Positions 19,612-29,361 of a DNA stretch of 40,774 nucleotides are shown one piece after another. The translations under genes were made by a program, and so were the position numbers. Positions within the stretch are counted from its first letter, which is position 1. Each line of letters begins with the position of its first letter. The notes beneath the pieces are model-generated. The model worked only from the letters and a program-made list of their open reading frames with translations, did no database searches and was not told the DNA's origin. The stretch comes from Mastigamoeba balamuthi. Lineage: Eukaryota > Evosea > Mastigamoebida > Mastigamoebidae. Location of the stretch: contig CACRSC010000084.1 of assembly GCA_902651635.1 (NCBI GenBank), positions 957,984 through 998,757 on the forward strand, in the 5' to 3' direction.

Positions 19612-21523
19612 ATGCAGTTCTGTTGCTGCTTCGTGTCCAGGAGAGCCGGCCCCGAGTACGCGCTGCCCATCGCCCACTGCACGGGCTCTGTCTCCGACTA
19701 TGTCGTCAACGCACTCGTGAGGCAGGGCGTCCGCCGGATCTACGGGTACCTCGGTGCCGCCGTCGTCCCGCTTCTCAAGGCACGGCAGCCGATATCCGTT
19801 GAACGGGCACAGGGAGGAAAACGTACTCACCTCCCCGGGGCGTAGAGCGTGGAGAAGGCCGGCGTGCAGTTCATCGTCTGCAGGACCGAGGCCAACGCGG
19901 CCCTCGCTGCCAGCGCCGAGGCCAAGCTGACCGGCAACCTCGCCGTCTGCGTCGCCACCAGCGGTCCCGGTGCGCCTATTTCTGGAGCGGACACACAAGT
20001 GCACGTCCGCTGACCTCCGGGGCCCCGTCGGCTCCATGGACGCAGGGGCCTCGAACCTCGTGACGGGGCTGCTGGACGCGCAGACGGACCGCGCGCCGGT
20101 TCTGGCGCTGACGGGTGACCTGCCGACGATCAAGAGGGGGCGCGGGCTCGAGTTCCAGGAGATGGACCAGGGCTCGGTGCTGGGGCCCGTCGTCGGCCAG
20201 ACCTCGACCATCGCGCACCCGCAGAGCGTCCCCGCGATCCTCCAGCACGCGATCGGCCGAGCGCTCAACAACCGTGAGGTCGTCCACCTCTGCATCCCCG
20301 CGGACATACAGACGGTGCCGCTGGCCGACGACCGCAGCCTTGCGCACTACCCGCTGCGGCCCATCCGCGACACGATACCCGGGCGCTTCTCCCGGGCGCT
20401 GTTCCAGTCGACCGCCAAGCTCATCGCCGACGCCGCCTCGCACGGGGGCGTGGCCATCGCGGTGGGGGCGCGCGCGAGAGGCTGCGGGGAGGCCATCGAG
20501 GAGCTCGCGGGGATGATCCCAGCGCCGGTCATGTGCTCGCTCGATGCCAAGGGAATCGTCAGCGAGGCGCACCCGGACGTCGTCGGCGTGCTGGGCATCT
20601 TCGGCTCGCCGGCGTTCTGGGTCTCGCAGGACTCGCTCGAGGGCATCGGGCTCGTCGTCGCCATCGGGCTCGACAACCCGGCGCCGTTCCTGGCGAACCT
20701 CGGGGGCGAGCAGGTCCGCGAGCTGATCCTCGTCGACCACGACTTCAGCGCCCTCGCGCACTCGTTCGACCCCAAGGCCACGCTGATCGGGCCCGTCAAG
20801 GAGGCGCTCGCCGGGCTCACGTCGGCCTTCAGCGGCACCACGAGCTCGCAGGCGCAGGCGGCGGTCATCGCCGAGATGAACGCCAAGAAGAGGGAGTTCT
20901 TCCAGCGCTACGTCGACGAGGCCGGGGCGCCGAACGAACACTTCGTGCACCCCGTGCGGCTGCTGCGCTGCCTCGAGGCCGTTCTCGAGCGCCGCACGGG
21001 CTCTATCGTCGTCCCCGACGTGGGCGACAACACCGTGTGGATGGGCCTCTTCCTGCGGATGTCGCGCCGCGAGTGCGTGCTCACGACGGCCAAGCACGGC
21101 GTCATGGGGTGGTCGCTGCCCGCGTGCGTGGCCAGCAAGCTCGCGCACCCCAAGTCGACCGTCGTGGGCATCGCGGGCGACGGGGGCTGCCTCATGTCGG
21201 TACAGGAGATGGCGACCGCCGTGCAGTACAACGCGAGCTTCGTCTACATCGTCTTCCGCAACACGGTGCTGCGCAGGGTCGTCGGCAGCCCGTTCACGTC
21301 GATCAGCCAGGTCGACTTTGCCAAGCTCGCTATGTCGTTCGGGGCCAAGGGGTTCAGCATCGGGCGCAACGACGAGGCCACGATAGAGGGGGTGCTTCTC
21401 GAGGCGTTTGCACACGTGGACGACGACAGAGGTCCCGTGGTTATCGACATATCGATCGATCCGGAGATCGGGGCCCCCATGGCTGCCTGGAAAATACCGG
21501 TGCCCTCTGCGGGTTTCCATTAG
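19612..21523 (+). CDS. Thiamine-diphosphate enzyme, pyruvate oxidase/acetolactate synthase class
   Basis: Three exons: 19612-19797, 19846-19969, 20046-21523, 595 residues. The second junction is firm (TSGPG|ASNLVTGLLDAQ). The first (GTTGAA...CGTAG) is less certain. The N-terminal Pyr domain has GSVSDYVVNALVRQGVRRIY and CRTEANAALAASAEA, with the catalytic Glu at about residue 77; the usual RHE is RTE. The central domain has a Rossmann-like VAIAVGARARGCGEA. The C-terminal PP domain carries VPDVGDNTVWM, GVMGWSLPACVASKL and the ThDP-Mg motif GDGGCLMSVQEMA with an Asn 26 residues later (VFRN). Order and length (E. coli PoxB is 572) fit decarboxylases acting on pyruvate or another 2-oxo acid. Precise substrate, and whether FAD is bound, cannot be told. 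The start ATG was chosen as the closest in frame. Stop TAG. Confidence 0.8.
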
Positions 21524-21560
21524 CAGGGTGGCCACCTCGTGACAATTGTAGCAAACAGAA

Positions 21561-21566
21561 AATAAA
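21561..21566 (+). promoter_or_regulatory. Polyadenylation signal AATAAA
   Basis: Canonical AATAAA 38 bp after the stop of the thiamine-diphosphate enzyme gene. It is the only such hexamer well placed behind a gene in the core. Confidence 0.5.
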
Positions 21567-21910
21567 CGTAAACCGGGTTCGTATTCCAACGGCACAACTC
21601 GGGGAATAGGGACCCCAAGCTTGGAGAGCCCGTCCCGCCGAGCCTTTCGCTGCGAAGCGAACAGCGCAGTTGACACGCTAACGACCATTTTATTCGCCTA
21701 ACTGTAGCCCGTAACTCAGAGGGTCTGTCTTCGACATGATTCGGCGCGAGTGGCGGGTGGCAATTGATTCGAGGTGTTACTCGAGACGTTGACGTAGAGA
21801 GACACTATAAACAGTACCCAGGACTGTCTGCCCTCCAACGGGGTGCGCCCAAAAACAAAAAGGAAGGAGCGAAGACGGGGGCGGTGGGGTGCAACGGGCA
21901 GGGGTGAAGG

Positions 21911-23118
21911 CTACGCAGCGAGGTTCTCGCAGATCTGGGTGAACAACGTAGCCACGCCCTCGCCCGACTTGGCAGAGCACTCGCTGACGATGGGCTTGGT
22001 GCCGCAGCGCTCCTCGACCTCGCGCGCAAAGTCCTGGGCTTCTGAGAGAGCCACGACGCGCTGGTCTCCCAGGTCCGTCTTGTTGCCGACGATGGCGAGC
22101 ACGCTGACCTTGTCCAGCTGCTTCATCCACTCCCTCATCGTCTTGAACGACTCCTGCGGGGCCCACAACCTCTGGTCAGTGCACTCTGGCACACTCAGTC
22201 GTGTCCCGGGATGCGCGGCAACGCCCACAAGGGACCTTGAGCGTGCAAACTTCGGGTCTCAAAGTGGAAAAGATGCTTTCGTGGCTGGTGTCGGATCGGT
22301 AGTGGATTGAACACATTGTCGTAGTGAAGTGCGGTTCACTTAACCAGAGTGATACGCGAACAACTTCCGCCCCCCGGACACCACAGACGGCGTGCGAATG
22401 GAATGCGAGTACCCGGTTCGTGATGTCGTAGACGATGATGGCGGCCTTGGCCCCGCGGAAGAACAAGGGGACGAGCCCTCGCTGCCTCGCGGGAGCGCCC
22501 AGTCAGTGCACGATACCCACAAACGGCAATTTGTTTCCCTCTAGCAACGCACGTATCTCTCCTGCCCGGCCGTATCCCAGATGTCCAGCTGCCATCCCCA
22601 GCAGGTGAGTAGGCGGCAATGCGCAAGTGGGGGATATGACGTGTCGTGCGTGGCGCACCTTGACGACCCTCTCCCCGACCTTGATTTTGTGCGTGATGAA
22701 AGAGCCGCTGCGGGTCCCAGAAAACCGGGGGGGTCAAAGAGAGGTTCACGAAACCCGCATCGCCCCAATCACTTCGCGTCACACCACGCAATCCCACTCT
22801 TCCCCCCTCAACCCGAGAGACGCGGCGCCATACCCGATCGTCGCCTCGGTTTTGCCGGTGAACGTGTTGTTGACGAGCCGCAGGATTATCGACGTCTTTC
22901 CTGCGGGTTCGCACGGGTAACAGTGAGCGGGCGTGTGCGGGGCGCTAGGGGAGGTGCGCACCTGTGCTCATGTCGCCGACGAGGACGAGTTTGACGCCGT
23001 GGGCGAGGGCGGCGCGGTCGTCCTGCGGGCGGCCAGTGGGCGCGAACTTGAGCGACCGGCGCCGCGGTGTGTCAGCGCTCGAAGGCGACTTGTTTGCGCC
23101 GCTGCACCTGTTCCCCAT
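21911..23118 (-). CDS. Rab5-family GTPase with N-terminal acylation signal (ARA6-like)
   Basis: Six exons, all in phase: 23118-22962, 22900-22834, 22707-22659, 22588-22553, 22481-22413, 22153-21911; 206 residues. G-motifs are complete: P-loop GDMSTGKT, switch I EATIGGSF, WDTAGQERY, NKTDL, ECSAKSG. IGGSFITHKIKVGE and LFFRGAKAAIIVYDITN place it in the Rab5/21/22 group that drives early-endosome fusion. The C-terminus ends ENLAA and has no cysteine, so it cannot be geranylgeranylated. The N-terminus is MGNRCSGANK, a textbook N-myristoylation signal (Gly2, Ser6) with a palmitoylatable Cys5. Plant ARA6/RABF1 and Plasmodium Rab5b use the same arrangement. A 45-residue Ser/Arg-rich extension precedes the GTPase fold. 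Introns 61, 126, 70, 71 and 259 nt. Stop TAG. Confidence 0.88.
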
Positions 23119-23896
23119 GCCTATAACCGCTGGACCCGGGGACGGCTTCCTCGGGAGGGGGCGAGAGCGGATCAACTTTCTGCCCTTCAAGAAACTGTGC
23201 ACAAAAATCTAACCCCCGGAGTGCATGATAGATCAACCGTCAGAATCACGCCCGATGTAGTTTCCTGGGAAAAGGTGATGTTCTTGGCGGCTCACGGTCC
23301 CCTCGCGGATATGGCAGCCGCAGTGACCCTGGATTGGCGAGCCCCTCGGGAATTGATCCCAGCTGGTCCATGTCCACATTGTGGTCGGCTGCGAGAGCAA
23401 GAGAGCAGAACAGCGCCACACACAGCTTTTTCTAGTTCCCAACCCTGAATTCTCCGGAGTTTCCGAGAGCGTCCCAACCCCGTCTGAGAAGAGCGGCTTT
23501 CTCGGCTCAGAGGTGGGCACCGGCGTTGCTTTAGCGCTCTTCACTGAGTTCCCGAAATTCAATTCTAACGGCGGGGGCATAGAGACTCTGTAACTCTCGT
23601 TCTTACATTCCAGCCTAGGTCTCCACATCGACGCGCCGGAGCTGCCCGGGCAGGGGCTCCCTGGTCGGTCGAGCCGAGAGAGCCGGGGTGAGGCGAGAGG
23701 GGGGGACGAGAAGTAGAAAAGACACGCGAGACCAACGAGAGCGGGCGGACGAGGCTTGTTGAGGGACCTAAACAAACACATCTCCGCTGTTGCACTTGGC
23801 GATAGCGTGCTAATAAATGGGGGGAGGGAGGTGGGGGAAGAGCGAGTGTTGCATAAGGTAGAAGATGTCAAGGCGCCTTGTGGCCCACCGCTACGA
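23119..23896. other. Intergenic stretch between the Rab and the coiled-coil gene
   Basis: A 212-codon open frame on the minus strand (23233-23871) has no recognisable domain and Ser/Pro/Leu-rich composition of the kind expected by chance in GC-rich DNA. I do not call it a gene. No RNA or repeat seen. It would contain the Rab promoter and the 3' end of the coiled-coil gene. Confidence 0.4.
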
Positions 23897-25128
23897 TTAC
23901 AGCTTGACGGCAGCAGCGACGACGTCGTCGTCGTCGTCGCCTGCCCTGCGCGCGAGCGCGTGCACCAGGCGGCGCTCGAGCTCGTCGACCCTGCGCTGCA
24001 GGCGGTCCGCCCTCGTCTCTGCGGACTGCCGCCTGTGCGACTCCATCCGTATGCTCTCCTGCATCCTGTCCTCGACCCCGACGAGCGCCGCCTCGTACGC
24101 GTAGTTGCTGTCCAGCATCGCGTCGCGATCCTGCTCCAGCTGCGACACGCGCTCCAGCAGGCCCGCGATCTGCTGCGCGGCAGCGCCCAGGGACGCCTGC
24201 AGCTCGTTGGCCCACTCCTTGGCCTCGGCGGCCTCGCGCCTGAGCGTCTCCTCTGCCTGCTGCGAGACCTGTGCCGTCACAATAGCATGTTGCCTCGTTA
24301 GGAAATTCCGTTTATACGCGGCTGCCGAAAGCAGAAAGAAGAATTGAATCGCACGCAGACTGCATTAGAAAAAGAGAACGGCCGCGAGCGCTCACGGAGG
24401 GCCGGAGCCGGATAATAACCCTTCCCTGGTGTGCGCGCGGCCGCGCGCGGGGGGGGGAAGCCCGGGCAGAGCGCATGCAACACTTTGCTTCACGCGCGAA
24501 ACAAAAGCACCTTTAGCGTAACAAAAGTTGAATAAAGCTGCACCTGCGGGACACACACAAGGGGTGCGGGGTGAGGAAGGCGAAAACGACTCGCCCTCGT
24601 GTGTGGGGAGCGCACCTCGGCAGGACGCGCTGCGGGGCATCCCTGCTGCTGCTGCTGCTGCCGCTGGAGCTCCTTGCGCGCCTCGGCCAGCTGCGCGTTC
24701 TGCCACGTGGCCGTGGCCAGCGCCTTGCTGAGCAGCTGCGTCTGCGTGGTCACCTTCCTGACGCTCTCCCTGCTCTCCGCGGCCCGCGCGCCGCACTCGG
24801 CGGCCATCTCCTTCATCTTGGCGACCGCCGCGTCGCGCTCCCTCGACGCCGCGGCGGCCGCGCGCCGCGCCTCCTCGACGGCGCGCCACAGCTCGATGTT
24901 CTCCTCGCTCTTCTCGCGCAGCGCGGCCTCTGCGGCCGCCACGCGCCGGTCGCACTCGGCGCGCACCGACGCCAGCGCCTCGCGGCTCTCCTGCGCGGCG
25001 AACGCCAGCGCGCTGATCGCCGCGAGGTGCTGCGCGGGCAGCGCCTCCGAGGGCGCGGGCGAGCCCCCGAGCAGCGGGCTCGCGGGGTCCAGTGTCGGTG
25101 AGACGATTACGGTCTCGGTGCTCATCAT
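23897..25128 (-). CDS. Coiled-coil protein of unknown function
   Basis: Two exons, 25128-24616 and 24268-23897, joined in phase across a 347-nt GTGCGC...GCACAG intron, about 294 residues. A 40-residue Ser/Pro-rich head (MMSTETVIVSPTLDPAS) is followed by almost continuous heptad-like helix: ECDRRVAAAEAALREKSEEN, ERDAAVAKMKEMAAECGARA, a six-Gln run, then QQIAGLLERVSQLEQDRDAM and RADRLQRRVDELERRLVHAL. It ends in an Asp run and VVAAAVKL. It may be a cytoskeletal, tether or scaffold protein. The intron is longer than its neighbours', so a small extra exon cannot be excluded. MM gives two possible starts. Confidence 0.65.
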
Positions 25129-26360
25129 CTTCGCGGTCGTCGCGCGGAGGGGGAGAAGGGGAGGAACGAGAAAAGGGCGCAAGGTCGTGTCGCTAGGGGG
25201 GTTCCTCGGTGGGAGGGCGGTCTCTGCGGCCGGCTAGGGCGTGGGGGCCCGAGTTGAAACGACACGTGTGCAAAAAGCTAACTATTCTCTGAAGTCTTCT
25301 TTGGTGGCGCTGTGGGGGCCGGCACCCCGCATTGCACCTTTCGTTGATCAGTCGGGCGTAGACGTCGGCGTGTAACTTCTGTTGACCTGTCGGGTGCACC
25401 TCTACTGCACCTGACCGAAAAATGCCAGCTTTAAAACCAGCATCGCACGGGGAATGCTACTGGGAATCGCCCCCCGGCGCCGGCTCCGTGGTCCCAGCCT
25501 CGGCGTCGCCATTGGTGGGATGCGCTTCAGCACCTGCGCGACCTGTGTAGCTCCCGCATTAAGGGACCGCCACAGGCAAAACAGAAATTGCCGTTGGGGA
25601 TTGGCTCTTTTGCGGTTAGCAAGGAAAACCTAAACGGTACCAGAAACCGCACTCGGCATTCAGCCGCGTTTCTCATTCAAAAGGGCCCTAAGAGGAGAGG
25701 CGACTCACACATCCCAGTCACGGGTCAATGCAGTTTCAAAGAGTAGACCAAGGTGCCGAATACCGGCCGGCTTTCAGTACACTGGCGGCTGGTGTCCCAC
25801 TATTGATCCCTCCTCTTCAACATGAACCATCCCTGCCTTACCGGCTAACCCCCGCCTGCGCAAGGGGAGTTTCACACAGGAGAAATGAGGCGCTGTAGAT
25901 AGTTGGAAGAAGAGGAAACTACGTTACATGCCTTCATTCTGAGCGTAGCCGGCATTGTCGGAATTGATCAAGGCTTTTTTGAACGAAAGCTCTTTAGTGG
26001 TTATTAGTTTTTGGGGCTGATTGTTTGCTTGTGCTTGAGTCTTCATTCTACATGTAGGCCTTTCATGCATTGCCGGATAGAATAGATAACCTCGGGAGAT
26101 GATCACACGGGTATTGCGCGTTTTTGTCATTGAACACTGGTACATCCACCAATTGGCAAATAGTTTCCATTACGAGGCAAACCGACCAACTGCTATCCTC
26201 TAAGGGAGACTATTTGACAACGGAGCAAACCGCCAATGCACACGTGTACGCAACCGCCCTCCTACCACAGAGGACAAGATTTTCGGATCTTTCCCACGAA
26301 TCTTTTTATGCGATTCTCCTTGGTGATCGCGTTGTCCGCGTGTGACCCGACACGGCGAGG
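25129..26360. other. Intergenic stretch upstream of the coiled-coil gene and PIG-S
   Basis: Divergent promoter region for the coiled-coil gene (-) and PIG-S (+). 25.4-25.9 kb has balanced composition and looks RNA-like by eye (pieces such as TACCGGCTAACCCCCGCCTGCG), but I could not match it to rRNA, snRNA or SRP RNA. 25.9-26.3 kb is AT-richer with short frames only. Confidence 0.35.
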
Positions 26361-28129
26361 ATGTTCAAGCGTTTCAAGATCCTCCTGAGCCTCGTGGCCC
26401 TCTGCGCCCTCTGCTTCCCCGTCTGGTGGCGCGAGACCTCTGTCTACCGCTCCGCCCTCCCCTACGCCCTCATGCGCTCCGCCCCGCGCGACGTCCGCTC
26501 CGCGCTGCCCGCCCGCCCGCCCCTCTCGTTCTCCGTCGCCCTGCTCGCCGCCGGGACCCCCGCCGCGCCCTCGGCCGCTGCCATCGTCGCGGCCATACCG
26601 GGAGAGCAGGTCAGGCCCCACTGGACGCTTGCTGACGTGGCCTCGGGGCTGCCGGCGACGTCGCGGGCAGAGTACGCGGACGACGCGGCGCTCGACGAGC
26701 ACCTGCTGGCCGACGCGTCTGCGGCCACGTCCAACGGGTTCTACCGCGTCTACGTCGTCCCGGGCGCGGCGCACGGGCGGCTGAGGGCGGTGGCGGGGCT
26801 GCACCGCCACGCGTGGGTCGAGTTCGACCCCGAGACGCACGCGACCGCGTCGATCGCCGCCGCCGTCGTCGAGGCCGCCAAGCTGCTCGACCGCGAGGCC
26901 CCGGGGGGCTCGGCGGGCGTCGTGAGCGCGTCTGGCGAGGTCGGCGTCGTGTTCACGCTGATGTCCGAGGACCCCGCGAGCGTGCTGCCGCTCTGGGACT
27001 TTGCGGGGCTGCGGGAGCGGTACCTCGACGCGGTGCTGGCGCAGATGGGCCGCCTCGCGAGGCTCCGCGTCGAGTCGCAGGCCGTCCACTACGCGCCGCT
27101 CGGCGTCAGCCCGCGCACGATGGGCGTGACCAAGTACGTCGAGCGCAAGGACCTCCCGCACCTCATCGACGCCGGCGAGTGGAACGACGGTGCGCCTCTC
27201 GGCCAAGTCGATTGAGCCCAATCGAGAGTGAGCTGGTCGCCAGGGAACTGAACTCGCGACGCCTGCGCAGATCCCACTGCGACCACGCGCCCGACGCTGA
27301 ACTTCGCGCTGTACGTCCCGTCGCTGGACCACAGCCCGCTCAGCATCATGCTGTGCTCGTGCGGTGCGCCACTCTGCGTGTCTCGCGAGTCTCTCTGCCA
27401 GCGCCGTTGGCCCCCGTCTGACGCCGCACATTGCCAGGCTCGTGGGCCAGCTCGTATCTGGTGCCCAAGTGGGGCGGCGTGGTGATCCACAGCGCGCCGA
27501 CCAACACGACGCCGGGGTCGGTGTACAGGATCCCCACCGAGGCGCTGTCGCGCGAGGCGTCGGCGTTCTCGCTGCAACTGCGCGAGCTGCTGGGCGTCGC
27601 CCGCGCCCAGGACGGCGACCGCAAGTTCGTGGGCGACGTGTACATCGAGCACATGCGCCACGAGCACCGCGCCGCCGACTGGGAGGTCGACGCGGCCGTC
27701 CGGGCCCAGGCGCTCCGCCACGCCGAGTCTGCGGCGGGGTCGCTGTCGTCGTTCGCGAGCCTCGTGGACGGCCTGCGGTACATGCGCGTGCTCGACCACA
27801 TTGGCGACCTCGTCGCGGCCTCGCTGGCGGGGCTGAGCGGGGCCAGCGATGCCGTCGTGGGGCCCAGGCCCGACTACGACGCCGCGCGCGACGCCGCGCA
27901 GGCCGCGCACGCCGCGGCGGACAGGGCGTTCTTCGACAAGGACGTGCTGGCGCTGCTGTACTTCCCCGACGAGCACAAGTACGCTATCTACGTGCCCCTC
28001 TTTGTGCCGCTCGCCGTGCAGCTGCTGGGCCAGTTCTACCGCGAGGCCAAGCGCCCCAAGACGCGCGCCTACATCGCGGGCACCCTCAGGGGGCTCTTCA
28101 TGCGGTCCGGCAAGGCCAAGGTTGAGTGA
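26361..28129 (+). CDS. PIGS: GPI transamidase complex subunit PIG-S
   Basis: Three exons: 26361-27189, 27271-27352, 27451-28129; 529 residues (human PIGS 555). PIG-S belongs to the ER-membrane GPI transamidase (PIGK, PIGT, GPAA1, PIGS, PIGU) that attaches GPI anchors to proteins. Landmarks in order: an N-terminal membrane segment (FKILLSLVALCALCFPVWW) followed by the family's W-R-x-T-x-x-Y-R-x-x-L-P-Y signature (WWRETSVYRSALPYALM), SVLPLWDFAGL, SQAVHYAPLGVSPRT, LNFALYVPSLDHSPLSIM, VPKWGGVVIHSAPTN, LLYFPDEHKYAIYVPLFVPL, and a C-terminal membrane segment with a basic tail (FYREAKRPKT). The acceptor of exon 3 (27450 versus 27437) is ambiguous; 27450 keeps the frame. Stop TGA. Fragments of this gene recur at four places in 32-40.8 kb. 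Confidence 0.92.
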
Positions 28130-28957
28130 GTGGGCTGCTGCCCCCGCTGGCCTGGAAGGCTTCTTCCGTGCCGGGGCCGTGGCACTGTGGCACTGCCTCA
28201 CACTCGCAACACAGCGGTTGGGTTGTCTTGTTTGCTTCCAGTGCGCTGTTCTGTCCTCCCTCTCACCCTCTCACTCAAAGCCACATATTGCCACCAGCGC
28301 CTGTGGGGGTGTGGACAGAGACAAGGCCCGGTGCCGGTTGTCCGGCGCTGGCGATACCTTCGGAGAACAGAAGGGGCTGAACTACAGCGGAACGAGCTCT
28401 GGCTGGCCAGACCTGACCGAAAACCTTATAAAAAAGCTGTGTACCTTGATCGTGGCCTGACGCCCTCGGTCACTCACGGATGGGAATGCAGCTGTGTTCT
28501 CTCAAGCTCGTTGTACGTTTTCTGATTTCCGATTTCAGTGTAACAACGTCACGGGGAGCCTTTGGTGACGTTGAGGGCCCAAGAATCGGCCATCACATTT
28601 TGAGCACACACGCCCACCGACCCTCTGTGCGGGCACCTGGCCTGCACGCCAGCAAGAGGTCCACACGCAGCGGATTATTCGACATAAACTCGTTTTCTTG
28701 CCGCTCCCTCATCACCCACGATGGGGCCTGCGCTGTCCGTGGTGCGTGCGCTGCTCAGCGTCCGGCCTCAGCCCGCGCCCGCCGCAGCCCCGACTGCAAG
28801 TCGCAGTGCCACGCCTGTCCGACAGGGACTACACTGGTTCACCCACACAAGCTCTCGTTCTCTCGCACGCACGCACGACGCAGAATGCAGAACGAACAAA
28901 AACACAGAACGCAGAGTAGATAGCTGACAGCACAGCACTGGTACTATATAATGCTGT
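28130..28957. other. PIG-S 3' flank and following noncoding DNA
   Basis: 28130-28308 and 28440-28640 recur behind PIG-S-derived fragments elsewhere (32.8-33.2, 37.0-37.16 and 39.43-39.64 kb), so this sequence moved with the gene. It includes the hairpin annotated separately. A possible start MGPALSVVRALLSVRP at 28721 is followed by GTGCGTGCGC, but nothing supports it further. Confidence 0.5.
28544..28573. repeat. 30-bp hairpin, CAACGTCAC / GTGACGTTG arms
   Basis: Perfect 9-bp inverted arms around a 12-base loop (GGGGAGCCTTTG). Each arm contains the ACGTCA/TGACGT core known from CRE-type sites. Related copies lie at 33170-33199, 37109-37138 and 39533-39562. Confidence 0.75.
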
Positions 28958-29026
28958 TCAACCTTTTCTGACACAAACAGGTCCGTCTCTCCAGCACAAA
29001 AGAGGGTGAGACTCAAACGACGTACC

Positions 29027-29191
29027 AATGCCAAAGGGGAGCGCAATGTGTGTGACCGATGTTGATCCAACCTCACATTTAGTGTCAAGGAAGGTGTCCA
29101 AAACCGCCACGGGAGTGGCCTTGGGGCATCCTTCTCCAATCTTGCCTGAGCGCAGCACAGCACGCCCTTGTTTGTCCTCTAACTCGGCCAC
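29027..29191 (-). CDS. Possible first exon of an unrecognised gene
   Basis: ATG at 29191 gives MAELEDKQGRAVLRSGKIGE, then ATPVAVLDTFLDTKCEVGST and HIALPFGIG, followed by GTACGT at about 29026, a donor like those of neighbouring genes. The residue mix is protein-like. No convincing next exon was found between 28700 and 28950. It lies downstream of the kinase on the same strand. Function unknown. Confidence 0.3.
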
Positions 29192-29361
29192 ATTGGTGTG
29201 GTGTAGGCGTTTTTCTCATGCCAACTCATTAAAAACCTCTCTATTCAACCTCCCAAAAAACCCTGGATACAACAGCTATGAACCTTGTATGAAAAAAGAG
29301 CAAGTGGATGGGTATCGATCGACTCGATTCATCGACCTGGTTTGCACAAAGTGTGAAGTGG

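Noticed and set aside
19976-21688. 570-codon open frame on the minus strand opposite the ThDP enzyme, and similar long antisense frames opposite PIG-S and the kinase
   Set aside because: They are shadows of GC-rich coding DNA (Arg/Ala/Gly-rich, no domain). The sense frames carry full motif sets.
21840-21910. Hidden last Rab exon with C-terminal cysteines
   Set aside because: Reading downstream of the TAG in all frames, with possible donors such as GTAGCC, gave no CC or CXC ending. Together with MGNRCS this supports the N-acylated reading, though RNA would settle it.
23233-23871. 212-codon minus-strand ORF between the Rab and coiled-coil genes
   Set aside because: Low-complexity Ser/Pro/Leu composition, no domain, no splice or duplicate support; likely chance in GC-rich DNA.
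25400-25900. Possible rRNA or other structured RNA gene
   Set aside because: No stretch could be matched to conserved rRNA, snRNA, SRP or RNase P motifs, and no pol III boxes or terminator were found. Needs a covariance-model search to decide.
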